From contig NZ_PSZM01000040.1 in assembly GCF_002964975.1 (NCBI RefSeq), forward strand, positions 1 to 64,000: 64,000 nt of DNA. Reading direction: 5' to 3'. The translations under genes were made by a program, and so were the position numbers. Shown one piece after another: positions 8,796 to 18,732 of the stretch. This stretch comes from Apibacter adventoris. GTDB taxonomy: Bacteria; Bacteroidota; Bacteroidia; Flavobacteriales; Weeksellaceae. The notes beneath the pieces are model-generated. The model was not told the origin of the DNA. It ran no database searches and saw only the letters and a program-made list of their open reading frames with translations. Within the stretch, counting starts at the first letter, position 1, and each line of letters opens with the position of its first letter.

Positions 8796-9218
8796 TTAGT
8801 TAAAAGAAGAATTGTTGCTTATTTTAATCAATCTTCCACTACTTGTTACCTCTTTTTTCCCGTCAAAATAAGAAGTTTTATAATACAAAACGTCATTTTC
8901 TATTTTCACCATTTTAACAATAATTCCACCATTATGGTTTATATATTTTTTAAAAGGGTCTTTTTTACTGTCTTTTTTAGAAAAAAATAGAGAATAATCA
9001 CAATCATTTAACCAATGAATTTTTTTGTAGGTATATTCTTGATTGGTAATCTCTAATTGTTTTTGTCCGTTTCTTATGATAATCGAACTTAAAGTAGCAT
9101 TATCGTCATTAATACTTTTAAACTCCCCTTTAGTAAAATCTAAACAGGTCAAGTTTTTATTTTGAGCATGTAAAATACACGAACAAATAAAAAATAAAAA
9201 AAATATAGTTTTATTCAT
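8796..9218 (-). CDS. Small secreted protein of unknown function
   Basis: This 140-residue protein has a clear signal peptide (MNKTIFFLFFICSCILHAQ) with a probable signal peptidase I site after HAQ, so it is likely periplasmic or outside. A lipobox is not convincing. The mature part is lysine- and asparagine-rich with mixed beta strands; no known domain is recognised. It faces the lipoprotein array and has a TAnnTTTG element only 5 bp before its ATG, implying a very short or absent untranslated leader. Codon use is like that of its neighbours. Confidence 0.7.
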   Translation of the reverse strand: MNKTIFFLFFICSCILHAQNKNLTCLDFTKGEFKSINDDNATLSSIIIRNGQKQLEITNQEYTYKKIHWLNDCDYSLFFSKKDSKKDPFKKYINHNGGIIVKMVKIENDVLYYKTSYFDGKKEVTSSGRLIKISNNSSFN

Positions 9219-9222
9219 GAAT

Positions 9223-9230
9223 CAAAGATA
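9223..9230 (-). promoter_or_regulatory. -7 promoter element of the 8796-9218 gene
   Basis: On the - strand this reads TATCTTTG, an exact match to the Bacteroidota -7 consensus TAnnTTTG. It ends 5 bases before the start codon at 9218, so transcription would begin at about the start codon. Confidence 0.5.
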
Positions 9231-9445
9231 GTAAAATAATTTATCCAATATAAAAATACTGTTAATAATTAAAATGATTATTTTTTATAATGTATAGAAT
9301 TGTTTAATATTTTATTTATAATATAAATTATTTCTTTTAAATTGTGATTAAATTAAATTATTTTAAATTTTTTATATTAATTATATAATAATAATTATGT
9401 TGAAAAGTTAAAAAGACCTCCAAATATATTTTTAGAGAAAAAAAT

Positions 9446-9453
9446 TACCTTTG
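9446..9453 (+). promoter_or_regulatory. -7 promoter element of nrdDG
   Basis: TACCTTTG fits TAnnTTTG exactly. Transcription should start near 9460, giving nrdD an untranslated leader of about 175 nt, unusually long for this window. No good -33 TTTG is seen at the expected distance. Confidence 0.55.
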
Positions 9454-9636
9454 TACAAGCATCTAAAATAAAGGAAAAAATAAAATTTCGCTATATTTTT
9501 TCGATATATATAGCTTGTAGGAAGGTTAGTCACGATAAGCAATACTACTTAAATAATTATCTGAAAGCAATCATTTTTTAAGTGATTAAAATTTCTTCCG
9601 TGGAGCATAAACGTTGTTAATAAAAAAATAAATAAC

Positions 9637-11844
9637 ATGATTCAGACAGTTGTTAAAAGAGATGGTCGCATTGTAGAATTTAATGAAGATAAAATTATTA
9701 GTGCAATTCGTAAAGCTATGCTGCAAACAGATGAGGGAGAAGACCTTTTCCTAATAAAAGCAATAGCAAAAAATATATCGTGTCAGGGTATAAAACAAAT
9801 GACTGTAGAGGATATTCAAGATATGGTAGAAATGGAACTCATGAAAAGTCCACGTAAAGAAGTTGCAAAAAAATATATAGCTTACAGAGATCAGCGAAAT
9901 ATAGCTCGTAAAGCAAAAACCGGAAATATGTTTTTGGAGATTATTGAAATCCAATCTAATGAAGTTACTCGGGAAAATGCAAACATGAATGCCGATACGC
10001 CTGCCGGAATGATGATGAAATTTGCCAGTGAAACCACTAAACCTTTTGTTGATGATTATTTATTAACCCCAGAAGTTCGAGAAAGTATACGTTTAAACTA
10101 TTTACATATTCATGATAAAGATTATTTTCCTACCAAAAGTCTTACCTGCGTTCAACATCCTTTAGATAAAATATTACATGATGGGTTTTATGCCGGGCAT
10201 GGAGAATCCCGTCCTGCAAAAAGAATAGAAACAGCAAGTATGCTTGCTTGTATTTCTCTCGAAACTGCTCAAAATGAAATGCATGGAGGACAGGCTATTC
10301 CTGCTTTTGATTATTACCTAGCTCCTTTTGTTCGTAAAAGTTTTATAGAAGAAATAAAAATTTTAGAACAAATTAACGGGAAAAGTTATGAATCTCTTTA
10401 TAACTCAGAAATAGATGATTATTTATATCATCCATTAGAACAGCTGGAAGGAGATAAACGCATTATACAACATGCTATTAATCGTACGGTCAGCAGGGTA
10501 CATCAATCCATGGAAGCATTTATACACAACATGAATACCATACACTCACGAGGAGGAAATCAGGTAGTATTTAGTTCTATAAATTACGGAACCGATACAA
10601 CAGCAGAAGGCAGATGTGTAATCAGAGAATTGCTTAAAAGTACTGAAGAAGGAGTAGGAAACGGAGGAACCGCTATATTTCCCATACAAATATGGAAGAA
10701 AAAACGCGGAATCAATTATCTTCCGGAAGATCGAAATTACGATTTATATCAATATGCATGTAAAGTAAGTGCCCATAGGTTTTTTCCTAATTTTTTGAAT
10801 TTAGATGCTACTTTTAATCAACATGAGGAATGGAAATCAGAAGATCCTGAACGTTATAACTACGAAGTGGCCACTATGGGATGCCGTACGCGTGTATTTG
10901 AAAATCGTTTTGGTAAAAAAACATCTGTGGGTAGAGGTAATATTTCTTTTTCCACCATAAATTTAGTACGCCTTGCCTTAGAATGTAGAAATATAGAAAA
11001 CAGAAAAGAAAGGTTAAACACATTTTATCAAAAACTGGATAAACTATTAAATATAATGGCTGTACAATTACATCAACGTTTTGAATTTCAAAAAACGGCA
11101 GCCCCCAAACAATTTCCTTTGCTTATGTCTGTATTATGGGAAGGAAGTCATGAACTCAGCAATGAAGATACCATAGAAAAAGTTATAAATCAAGGAACGT
11201 TAGGAATTGGTTTTATAGGTTTGGCAGAATCATTAATAGCTTTAATTGGTAAACATCATGGGGAAGATGAAGAAGCTCAAAAATTAGGTTTAGAAATAAT
11301 CACCTATATGAGAGATAAAGCCAATGAATTTTCAGAAAAATACCAACATAATTATAGTATATTAGCTACGCCGGCAGAAGGGCTCGCAGGCAGATTTACA
11401 CGTCAGGACAAAAAAGACTTTGGAATAATAGAAAATATTACAGATAAAGAATACTATACCAATTCTAACCATGTGCCGGTTTATTATAAATGCAGTGCTC
11501 ATCATAAAGCAAAAATAGAAGCCCCATATCATGAATTGACACGAGGTGGCCATATTTTTTATGTGGAAATAGACGGCGACGCAACCCATAACCCCGAAGC
11601 CATTATGACAGTAGTAGATATGATGGATAAATATAATATGGGATATGCCTCTGTGAATCATACCCGTAACAGATGTTTACACTGTGGATATGAAAATGCC
11701 TCTTCTCATATAGAAGAATGTCCAGAATGCGGAAGTGAAAATATTGATCGCTTACAACGTATTACCGGTTATTTAGTAGGAACCACAGATCGATGGAATA
11801 AGGCGAAACTTGCAGAGCTAAATGACCGTGTAACCCATGGGTAA
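9637..11844 (+). CDS. nrdD: Anaerobic ribonucleoside-triphosphate reductase (class III)
   Basis: NrdD reduces ribonucleoside triphosphates to deoxyribonucleotides without oxygen, using a glycyl radical. The 735-residue protein has an N-terminal ATP cone (about 1-92, starting IQTVVKRDGRIVEFNEDKI) and candidate active-site cysteines at Cys171 and Cys327. A C-terminal zinc site is formed by Cys680/Cys683 and Cys695/Cys698. The radical motif RITGYLVG has Gly711 as the probable radical residue. It overlaps the activase gene nrdG by 8 bp. Full length for the family; the presence of this pair indicates DNA synthesis under anoxic conditions. Confidence 0.96.
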   Translation: MIQTVVKRDGRIVEFNEDKIISAIRKAMLQTDEGEDLFLIKAIAKNISCQGIKQMTVEDIQDMVEMELMKSPRKEVAKKYIAYRDQRNIARKAKTGNMFLEIIEIQSNEVTRENANMNADTPAGMMMKFASETTKPFVDDYLLTPEVRESIRLNYLHIHDKDYFPTKSLTCVQHPLDKILHDGFYAGHGESRPAKRIETASMLACISLETAQNEMHGGQAIPAFDYYLAPFVRKSFIEEIKILEQINGKSYESLYNSEIDDYLYHPLEQLEGDKRIIQHAINRTVSRVHQSMEAFIHNMNTIHSRGGNQVVFSSINYGTDTTAEGRCVIRELLKSTEEGVGNGGTAIFPIQIWKKKRGINYLPEDRNYDLYQYACKVSAHRFFPNFLNLDATFNQHEEWKSEDPERYNYEVATMGCRTRVFENRFGKKTSVGRGNISFSTINLVRLALECRNIENRKERLNTFYQKLDKLLNIMAVQLHQRFEFQKTAAPKQFPLLMSVLWEGSHELSNEDTIEKVINQGTLGIGFIGLAESLIALIGKHHGEDEEAQKLGLEIITYMRDKANEFSEKYQHNYSILATPAEGLAGRFTRQDKKDFGIIENITDKEYYTNSNHVPVYYKCSAHHKAKIEAPYHELTRGGHIFYVEIDGDATHNPEAIMTVVDMMDKYNMGYASVNHTRNRCLHCGYENASSHIEECPECGSENIDRLQRITGYLVGTTDRWNKAKLAELNDRVTHG

Positions 11845-12340
11845 ATTATCTATATTAAATATAATACAAGATACTACTGTGGATGGTCCTGGTTTTAGGA
11901 CTTCCATTTATGCTGCCGGATGTATTCATAAATGTGAAGCCTGTCATAATCCGCAATCTTGGGACAAACATAATGGAAAACTTTATCATATAAATGAATT
12001 GTTGGAGGTTGTTAAAGAGGCAGATTTTGCAAATGTAACATTTACAGGCGGAGATCCTCTAATACAGGTCGAAGGATTTACAGAATTGGCTACTTTAATA
12101 AAGAAAGAAACACGCAAAAATATCTGGTGTTATACAGGTTTTACTTATGAACAAATATCCAAATCAAAAAAACTATCCCTAATATTGCCTTATATAGACG
12201 TCATTATAGATGGAAAATTTATAAGTTCACTACATAAAGAATCCTTACTATTTCGTGGTAGTTCCAATCAAAGGATAGTTGATGTGCAACAGTCAATACT
12301 TAACAAAAAGCTAACCTTATGGGGAAAGGAAAACTATTGA
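11837..12340 (+). CDS. nrdG: Anaerobic ribonucleotide reductase activating protein
   Basis: NrdG is the radical SAM activase that installs the glycyl radical on NrdD. It has 167 residues, with the radical SAM motif CIHKCEAC (Cys29, Cys33, Cys36) binding a 4Fe-4S cluster, then the SAM-binding FTGGDPL segment. The start at 11837 lies inside the end of nrdD (8-bp overlap), implying translational coupling. N-terminal LNIIQDTTVDGPGFRTSIY is typical of the family. No terminator was seen after it. Confidence 0.95.
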   Translation: MGKLSILNIIQDTTVDGPGFRTSIYAAGCIHKCEACHNPQSWDKHNGKLYHINELLEVVKEADFANVTFTGGDPLIQVEGFTELATLIKKETRKNIWCYTGFTYEQISKSKKLSLILPYIDVIIDGKFISSLHKESLLFRGSSNQRIVDVQQSILNKKLTLWGKENY

Positions 12341-12529
12341 ATATAAGTAAAATACTTTTGCTATGTATTTCCTAATTTTTTAATGGTTCTGACAAAAATA
12401 TTATAACTACTCATTTTTATTTTATAATAAGGGATGAAGCTCATTTGGTAAGAATTGTCTGTTCCATAAAAAATTATTAATTTTACAGAAATAATCATAT
12501 ACATATAAAGAAAAAATAAACACGAAAAT

Positions 12530-15082
12530 ATGACAGGAGAAGGGGAAAAATTGATTCCTATAAATATTGAAGATGAAATGAAATCTTCATATATAGATTA
12601 TTCCATGTCCGTAATAGTATCCAGAGCCTTACCAGATGTAAGAGATGGTTTGAAGCCGGTACACAGGAGGGTTTTATTTGGGATGTATGAATTGGGGGTA
12701 ACTTCAAGCAGTGCCTACAAAAAATCAGCAAGAATTGTAGGGGAGGTAATGGGAAAATACCACCCTCATGGAGATTCTTCCGTTTATGATACTATGGTTC
12801 GTTTAGCGCAAGAATGGTCTATGCGTTATCAATTAGTAGATGGACAAGGAAATTATGGTTCTGTAGATGGTGACCCACCTGCAGCTATGCGATATACAGA
12901 GGCTAGATTAAAGAAGATTTCAGAAGAAATTTTATCAGATATAGATAAAGATACTGTAGATACACAATTAAACTTTGATGATACTTTAGAAGAACCAGAG
13001 GTAATGCCTACACGCATTCCTATTTTGCTGGTTAACGGAGCTTCAGGTATAGCAGTGGGAATGGCTACGAATATGGCTCCTCATAATTTATCAGAATCCA
13101 TAGATGCCATTTGTGCCTACATAGATGATAATGAAATATCAGTAGAAGGCTTAATGAAGTATATAAAAGCTCCCGATTTTCCGACAGGTGGAACTATTTA
13201 TGGTTATGAAGGAGTGAAATCTGCTTTTGAAACCGGCAGAGGGCGAATTATAATTAGAGGAAAAGCTAATTTTGAAGAAGTTCACGGAAAAGATGCAATT
13301 GTTGTTACAGAAATTCCTTATCAGGTAAATAAAGCAGATATGATTGCCCGTACTGCAGAACTGGTTAAAGAAGATAAATTACAAGGTATTGCAGAGATTA
13401 GAGATGAATCTGACCGGAAAGGGATGAGAGTGGTTTATATACTTAAAAATGAAGCAATACCTAATGTAGTCTTAAATCTTTTATATAAATATACAGCCTT
13501 ACAAACCTCATTTAGTGTAAATAATATAGCGCTGGTCAAAGGAAAACCTGTGCAACTTAATTTAAAAGATATTATACATCATTTTGTAGATCACAGACAT
13601 GATGTTGTAGTTAGGCGTACCCAATACTTACTTAGAAAAGCTCAGGAAAGAGCTCATATCCTGGAAGGTTTTATGAAAGTAATAGCTACTCAGGATTCAT
13701 TAGATTTAGCCATAAAAATAATACGTGAAAGTGCAAGTCCGGCAGAAGCAAAAACCGGATTAATTCAAGAATTTGAACTTTCAGAAATACAAGCTCAGGC
13801 TATTTTGGATTTACGATTGGCTCGTTTAACAGGAATGGAGCTAGATAAAATTCGGGATGAGTATGAGGCTATAATGAAGGAGATTGAAAATTTAAATAAT
13901 ATTTTAAATGATAAAGGGCTTCGTTTTCAAATTATTAAAGACGAATTATTAGAAATTAAACAAAAATACGGAGACGAAAGAAGAACAGATATAGATTTTG
14001 CCGGTGGTGAAATGAGTATTGAAGATATTATCCCTGATGAAAAAGTGGTATTAACAATTTCTAAAATGGGTTATATTAAGCGAACTTCACTATCTGAATA
14101 TAGAACCCAATCTCGAGGAGGAGTAGGAAACCGTGCTGCATCTACAAGAGATGAAGATTTCTTAGAGTATGTAGTTTCTGCCACAGCGCATCAATATATG
14201 TTATTTTTTACTGAAAAAGGAAAATGTTTCTGGCTTCGTGTATTTGAAATACCGGAAGGTTCAAAAACTGCTAAGGGTAGAGCAATTCAAAATCTTATAA
14301 ATATAGAGACTGACGATAAAATTAAAGCCTATATTCTTACCCATGACTTAAAAAATGAAGAATATACCAGCAATACATTTTTAGTGATGGTAACCCAAAA
14401 GGGAACGGTTAAAAAAACCAGTTTAGAAGCATATTCACGTCCTAGGGCTAATGGTATTAATGCCATTAATGTTAAAGAAGGAGATACATTAGTTAGTGCC
14501 AGTCTTACCTCTGGAAAAGATGAAATAATGATAGCTACCAAATATGGAAAAGCGATCAGATTTCCTCAAGAGACTTTAAGACCTATTGGAAGAAATGCTT
14601 CAGGAGTTAGGGGTATAACTTTAGGAAGTGAGAATGATGAAGTGATAGGTATGGTTATTATTTCAGACCCAGAAAATGATACTATTTTAGTAGTTTCAGA
14701 AAAAGGTTATGGAAAAAGAACCCATGTAGATGCATATAGAATTACAAATCGTGGCGGAAAAGGAGTAATAACTTTAAATATTACCGATAAAACCGGAGAT
14801 TTGATAGCCATTCAAAAAGTAACAGATGAGAATGATTTAATGATTATTAATAAGTCTGGTGTTGCTATACGTATGTCAGTTGAAGAATTGAGGGTAATGA
14901 GCAGGAATACTCAAGGAGTAAGGTTGATTAATTTAAAGAAAAACGATGAAATTGCCGCAATTACAAAAATTGAAAAAGAAGAAGGAGTGGAAGAAGAGGA
15001 AAATTCGGAAACTATGAATTCAGATGAAACAACAAATAAAGATGAAAGATCACAAGATCCAAACATAGAAATTCAAGATTAA
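12530..15082 (+). CDS. gyrA: DNA gyrase subunit A
   Basis: GyrA is the DNA breakage-rejoining subunit of gyrase. The 850-residue protein has the catalytic tyrosine Tyr122 in AMRYTEARL. The quinolone-binding segment [10 protein letters not shown] has Ser83 and Asp87 in E. coli numbering, i.e. the residues expected for a quinolone-sensitive enzyme. The C-terminal half has six-bladed beta-pinwheel repeats; the GyrA box appears as TNRGGKG. It ends in an acidic tail (EEEENSE). A TPR gene follows after one base, so the two are probably cotranscribed. Confidence 0.97.
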   Translation: MTGEGEKLIPINIEDEMKSSYIDYSMSVIVSRALPDVRDGLKPVHRRVLFGMYELGVTSSSAYKKSARIVGEVMGKYHPHGDSSVYDTMVRLAQEWSMRYQLVDGQGNYGSVDGDPPAAMRYTEARLKKISEEILSDIDKDTVDTQLNFDDTLEEPEVMPTRIPILLVNGASGIAVGMATNMAPHNLSESIDAICAYIDDNEISVEGLMKYIKAPDFPTGGTIYGYEGVKSAFETGRGRIIIRGKANFEEVHGKDAIVVTEIPYQVNKADMIARTAELVKEDKLQGIAEIRDESDRKGMRVVYILKNEAIPNVVLNLLYKYTALQTSFSVNNIALVKGKPVQLNLKDIIHHFVDHRHDVVVRRTQYLLRKAQERAHILEGFMKVIATQDSLDLAIKIIRESASPAEAKTGLIQEFELSEIQAQAILDLRLARLTGMELDKIRDEYEAIMKEIENLNNILNDKGLRFQIIKDELLEIKQKYGDERRTDIDFAGGEMSIEDIIPDEKVVLTISKMGYIKRTSLSEYRTQSRGGVGNRAASTRDEDFLEYVVSATAHQYMLFFTEKGKCFWLRVFEIPEGSKTAKGRAIQNLINIETDDKIKAYILTHDLKNEEYTSNTFLVMVTQKGTVKKTSLEAYSRPRANGINAINVKEGDTLVSASLTSGKDEIMIATKYGKAIRFPQETLRPIGRNASGVRGITLGSENDEVIGMVIISDPENDTILVVSEKGYGKRTHVDAYRITNRGGKGVITLNITDKTGDLIAIQKVTDENDLMIINKSGVAIRMSVEELRVMSRNTQGVRLINLKKNDEIAAITKIEKEEGVEEEENSETMNSDETTNKDERSQDPNIEIQD

Positions 15083-15083
15083 G

Positions 15084-16463
15084 ATGAAAAAGATAACTTT
15101 ATCATTATTGACTTTATTTTCAATACTTTCTTTTGGACAAGAAAAAGAAATAAAAGAAGCCTTTAATTCTTTTGAAAATGGAAATAAAGCACAAGCGCAG
15201 ACCTTAATTCAACAGGTAGATCCTGTAGTGTTAGAAAAGGCTCAGGCTTTAGAACCCGATGTTTATGCTAAATTTTTATATATTAAAGGAAGTACCCTTT
15301 TAGAAAATGGAAAAAACTTAGAAGCTGCACAAACATTTTCAATTTTGTCTGCTTATGAGCAAGGTCCGGTATATTCATTGAAAAATAAAAGTAATAAACA
15401 AAAAGCTTTTACTTTGTCTAAACAAGAAGCTAATAACTTGCAGGCACAAGGATTTAGCGGTCTTAAAGAAACTAAATCAGGGACTAATTTTTTACAAAAA
15501 GTACTTCCAGTTATAGAACAAAAAAGACAAACCATAGCTAACCAAGCTACTGAAGAATACAACGCTAAAAATTATGCCGGCTCTGGCGATGATTTTTTAG
15601 AAGCGCATTATTTAACTAAAGCCGCTGGTAGCAATGATGAAATTTATATGTACTATGCTGCCATTTCTTATCATGCAGCCAAGAACAATGCTAAAGCTTT
15701 AGAATTATATAAAGAACTAATTAATACCGGGTATACAGGAAAGAAAACTTTATATACAGCTATACAAAATGGAGTAAGAGTAGGTTTGACGGAACAACAG
15801 TATAATTTATTTAAATCTACTCCAAATTCCGGATTTTCTGATTTTAAAACGGAAGAAACTCCCTCAGTAGAAGCAGAAATATACAGTTATGCTATAGCAA
15901 TATTATCAGCAGATAAAAAATATGATGAGGCCTTAACTATTGCAGAAAAAGGATTAGTTAAATTTCCTGGAGATAAAAATTTAAATAGTCAAATAGGGGA
16001 GCTTTATTATCAGACCGGACAAACAGATAAATATATAAATCAATTAAAAAGTGCGGTACAGAAAGATCCAAATGATTATATCTCTTTATTTAACTTAGGG
16101 GTAATCTATAGTAAAGATCCAAAAACTTATGATTTGGCTAAATCTTACTATAATAAGGTTATATCTATAAAACCCGATTATGCTGTTGCTTATCTTAATT
16201 TAGCTTCATTAAGTTTATCTCCTGATAAAGAAATTGTTGAAAAAATGAAAGCTTTAGGGGCTAATAAAGCGGATCAACAAAAATATGATGTATTATTATC
16301 TCAGAGAAAAAATATGTTTAAAGAAGCTCTTCCTTATATAGAAAAAGCTTACGAATTTGATAAAAAAGATATAGAAATTATTCAAGTACTTAAAGAAGCA
16401 TACAGAGTTTTAGGAATGAGAGATAAACTAGATGAGATAAGAAAAGCAGAAAATGCATTATAA
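15084..16463 (+). CDS. Secreted tetratricopeptide repeat protein
   Basis: This 459-residue protein starts with a signal peptide (MKKITLSLLTLFSILSFGQ, cleavage after FGQ). It then has helical repeats with TPR signatures, clearest at residues 325-385 (DPNDYISLFNLGVIYSKD, KPDYAVAYLNLASL). It should act as a periplasmic or surface-associated scaffold; partner unknown. It begins one base after the gyrA stop, a linkage found in other flavobacteria as far as I recall. A strong hairpin terminator follows at 16489. Confidence 0.85.
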   Translation: MKKITLSLLTLFSILSFGQEKEIKEAFNSFENGNKAQAQTLIQQVDPVVLEKAQALEPDVYAKFLYIKGSTLLENGKNLEAAQTFSILSAYEQGPVYSLKNKSNKQKAFTLSKQEANNLQAQGFSGLKETKSGTNFLQKVLPVIEQKRQTIANQATEEYNAKNYAGSGDDFLEAHYLTKAAGSNDEIYMYYAAISYHAAKNNAKALELYKELINTGYTGKKTLYTAIQNGVRVGLTEQQYNLFKSTPNSGFSDFKTEETPSVEAEIYSYAIAILSADKKYDEALTIAEKGLVKFPGDKNLNSQIGELYYQTGQTDKYINQLKSAVQKDPNDYISLFNLGVIYSKDPKTYDLAKSYYNKVISIKPDYAVAYLNLASLSLSPDKEIVEKMKALGANKADQQKYDVLLSQRKNMFKEALPYIEKAYEFDKKDIEIIQVLKEAYRVLGMRDKLDEIRKAENAL

Positions 16464-16488
16464 ATATAAAATTTTTTATAATAAAAAT

Positions 16489-16521
16489 AAAAAAAACTAT
16501 CTTTTTTGGGATAGTTTTTTT
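16489..16521 (+). terminator. Rho-independent terminator after gyrA-TPR operon
   Basis: An 11-bp stem with arms AAAAAACTATC (16491-16501) and GATAGTTTTTT (16510-16520) closes an 8-base loop and ends in a T tract. Confidence 0.85.
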
Positions 16522-16553
16522 ATTTTTCCTGTAAATTATATAATTAAATAGTC

Positions 16554-16561
16554 TATCTTTG
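16554..16561 (+). promoter_or_regulatory. -7 promoter element of the lemA/TPM cluster
   Basis: TATCTTTG matches TAnnTTTG exactly, 31 bases before the lemA start and just after the upstream terminator. Confidence 0.55.
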
Positions 16562-16591
16562 TAAGCAATAATAGTATAATATTTAAAGAAT

Positions 16592-17221
16592 ATGAAAAGT
16601 AAAGGATGTCTAATAGGAGGAGGTATATTTCTTATATTGTTTTTAATTTGTATTGGTATTTTCTTTTGGGGAGTATCTGTAAATAATAATTTGGTTCAGC
16701 TAAATAACGATGTAAATCTTAAATGGGGAAATGTAGAAAGTTCTTATCAAAGAAGGGCAGATTTAATACCTAATTTAGTAGGGACTGTTAACAAGGCTAC
16801 AAATTATGAAAAAGAAACTTTAACAGATGTTATAAATGCACGTGCTAAAGCTACGTCTGTACAAATAGATCCCTCTAATCTTTCTCCTGAAAAATTAGCA
16901 GAATTTCAACAAGCTCAATCCGGCTTGGGATCAGCATTGAGCCGATTATTAGTTTCAATTGAAAGATACCCGGATCTGAAAGCTAACCAAAATATATTAT
17001 CTCTTCAGAATCAATTAGAAGGAACTGAAAATAGAATTAAAATAGATCGTGATAATTTTAATCAATCTGCAACTACATATAATATAAAAATACAACAATT
17101 TCCTTCCAGTATTATAGCCGGATTAAGAGGATTTAAAGAAAAGGGATTATTTAAAGCAGATTCAGGAGCACAAAAGGCTCCAGATGTAAATACCCTATTA
17201 AACGGTACAGATAATAAATAA
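16592..17221 (+). CDS. lemA: LemA family protein
   Basis: This 209-residue protein has one N-terminal membrane segment (about 8-28, rich in Gly/Ile/Leu/Phe) and a helical LemA domain with the hallmark NNLVQLNNDVNLKWGNVE, RRADLIPNLV and ARAKATSV stretches. The helical domain is expected outside the cytoplasm with the N-terminus as anchor. The biochemical role of LemA is not established; it commonly accompanies TPM-domain proteins, exactly as here. The terminal residues (ALLNGTDNK-like) are polar. Confidence 0.92.
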   Translation: MKSKGCLIGGGIFLILFLICIGIFFWGVSVNNNLVQLNNDVNLKWGNVESSYQRRADLIPNLVGTVNKATNYEKETLTDVINARAKATSVQIDPSNLSPEKLAEFQQAQSGLGSALSRLLVSIERYPDLKANQNILSLQNQLEGTENRIKIDRDNFNQSATTYNIKIQQFPSSIIAGLRGFKEKGLFKADSGAQKAPDVNTLLNGTDNK

Positions 17222-17232
17222 AATAGAAAAAC

Positions 17233-17655
17233 ATGTTGTTTTCGTCAGAAGATGAAAAAGAAATTATAGAAGCTATTAGAAATGCTGAGCTATTATCTAC
17301 CGGAGAAATTCGGGTTCATTTGGATCAACATCTAAAAGGTGATGCTTTAGCTACAGCACAAGATATATTTTATAAAATTGGCATGCAAAAAACAAAGAAC
17401 AGAAACGGTGTTCTTTTTTATGTTTCCGAAAATTTGAGAAAAGTGGCGATAATTGGAGATGAAAATATACATAAGTTAGTAAGACAATCTTTTTGGAACG
17501 AAATTTTGGAAGAAATTATAGAATCTTTTAAAAAAGAAAAATATAAAGAAGGCTTGATTAATGCAATTTTTAAAACAGGAAATCAATTAAAAAAATATTT
17601 TCCCTCTGACGGAGACAATAATGAAAATGAACTAGCTAATGAGATTTCGCGTTAA
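17233..17655 (+). CDS. TPM domain protein, soluble
   Basis: This 140-residue protein is a single TPM (Psb32/YgcG-like) domain without signal peptide: STGEIRVHLDQHL, KNRNGVLFYVS, RKVAIIGDENIHKLV. It lies between lemA and a second, exported TPM protein and overlaps the latter by 17 bp. TPM domains have been proposed as phosphatases or assembly factors; the specific role here is unknown. Confidence 0.88.
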   Translation: MLFSSEDEKEIIEAIRNAELLSTGEIRVHLDQHLKGDALATAQDIFYKIGMQKTKNRNGVLFYVSENLRKVAIIGDENIHKLVRQSFWNEILEEIIESFKKEKYKEGLINAIFKTGNQLKKYFPSDGDNNENELANEISR

Positions 17656-18445
17656 GAATTTATTTATTTTATGCACTTTTCTTTTTGGATTTTTATCTTA
17701 TGCCCAAACAGAATTTAAAATTCCTGAAAGACCAAAAATTATATATCCTGTTAATGATTATGCAGGAATACTTACTACGCAACAAAAACAAGAGATAAAT
17801 CAAAAACTTATTTCTTATAGTGATTCTACTTCTACAGAAATTATAGTTTGCACAATAAAAACCTTAGATGGTGACGATATAAATTACGTTGGAGCCAAAT
17901 GGGGAACTCAATGGGGAATAGGGCAAAAAGATAAAAACAATGGTATTTTATTATTAATAGCAGTAAATGATCATAAGTTGGCAATTCAAAATGGAAAAGG
18001 AACAGAAGATGCAATGACAGATCTTTATTCTGGCATAATTATAAACCAGTATATGGTGCCTTATCTTAAAAATAATGATTTTTTTGGAGCTATAAATTCA
18101 GGAACAGATCAAATTATTAAAGTATTGCAAGGTAAGTTTAAAGCATCTCCGAAAACGGATGATACAGACGATGGTATGTCAGGATTTGTTGTAGCGTTGA
18201 TTCTTTTTTTCTTTATTTTATTTATAGTATTGATGAAAAAAAAATCAACAAGTAGTACCTACTACGATAGAAATGGAAAGAAGAAAAAGAAAGATGATGA
18301 TGATGATTTTTGGGGAGGTTTTGGCGGAGGTTTCTTAGGCGGAGGCTTTGGTGGTTTTGGCAGAGGAAGCTCAAGTGGTGGAGGTTTTGGAGGTTTTGGT
18401 GGCGGAGGAAGCTTTGGAGGTGGTGGAGCCAGTGGTAGTTGGTAA
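17639..18445 (+). CDS. TPM domain protein with membrane anchor and Gly-rich tail
   Basis: This 268-residue protein has a signal peptide (to about residue 23, FLSYAQ), then a TPM domain (VNDYAGILTTQQKQEINQKL, EIIVCTIKTL, KNNGILLLIAV). A transmembrane helix (about 183-201) is followed by a Lys/Asp-rich stretch and a long glycine/serine/phenylalanine-rich C-terminus of YgcG type. The TPM domain should face the periplasm with the glycine-rich tail in the cytoplasm. It ends the lemA-TPM-TPM operon. Confidence 0.9.
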   Translation: MRFRVKNLFILCTFLFGFLSYAQTEFKIPERPKIIYPVNDYAGILTTQQKQEINQKLISYSDSTSTEIIVCTIKTLDGDDINYVGAKWGTQWGIGQKDKNNGILLLIAVNDHKLAIQNGKGTEDAMTDLYSGIIINQYMVPYLKNNDFFGAINSGTDQIIKVLQGKFKASPKTDDTDDGMSGFVVALILFFFILFIVLMKKKSTSSTYYDRNGKKKKKDDDDDFWGGFGGGFLGGGFGGFGRGSSSGGGFGGFGGGGSFGGGGASGSW

Positions 18446-18548
18446 GAAAACAGTTATTATTATAAATTAAAAAAACTATAAATAAGGATTTTAAAATCCA
18501 AAAAATTGAGATTTATATTCATGTCTTAATTCAAATGAAAAAATCAAT

Positions 18549-18707
18549 ATGATTATAAATAGATTATTTTTATTATTTCTCTTACTTATGTGTTTAAGTA
18601 GTTGTAAAACATTAAACAATTCTCAATTAAATCCCTATGATCAAGATGATTACTATTATGATTTAGATTATGATTATTATGATTATGATGATTATGACCG
18701 AGGATAA
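18549..18707 (+). CDS. Tiny lipoprotein with Tyr/Asp-rich tail (52 aa)
   Basis: An ATG at 18549 opens 52 codons ending with TAA at 18705. The protein begins MIINRLFLLFLLLMC and has a canonical lipobox LSSC (Cys19). After a short KTLNNSQLNPYDQ linker the tail is made almost only of Tyr and Asp: 10 Tyr and 10 Asp in its last 22 residues or so. The lipobox makes coding likely despite the length. The mature peptide would be a strongly acidic, aromatic, surface-tethered tail. It may belong to the LemA/TPM transcript or stand alone; function unknown. Confidence 0.65.
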   Translation: MIINRLFLLFLLLMCLSSCKTLNNSQLNPYDQDDYYYDLDYDYYDYDDYDRG

Positions 18708-18727
18708 TCTCTGATTATATAATTTTT
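18704..18727 (+). terminator. Weak candidate terminator after the tiny lipoprotein
   Basis: ATAATC and GATTAT form a 6-bp stem with a 3-base loop, followed by an A/T-rich tract with five Ts. It overlaps the stop codon of the small gene and sits 6 bp before the end of sufS. Confidence 0.35.
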
Positions 18728-18732
18728 ATAAG

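Larger units (their letters stand above)
9219..9636 (+). other. Intergenic region with nrdD promoter and long leader
   Basis: This gap of 418 bases lies between two divergent genes. The left 220 bases are very AT-rich and show nothing beyond the promoter of the - strand gene. The right part holds a -7 element (9446-9453) and then about 175 bases of leader before nrdD. The leader has a 7-bp hairpin, GCTATAT with ATATAGC (9490-9514), and a possible long-range pair GGAAG (about 9522) with CTTCC (about 9595). A small stem AATCA/TGATT lies between them. No known riboswitch consensus was recognised. Confidence 0.5.

Noticed and set aside
9454-9636. Cobalamin or other known riboswitch before nrdD
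   Set aside because: GGAAGG and nearby words look superficially similar, but the B12-box and other conserved riboswitch cores are missing. Kept only as an unassigned structured leader.
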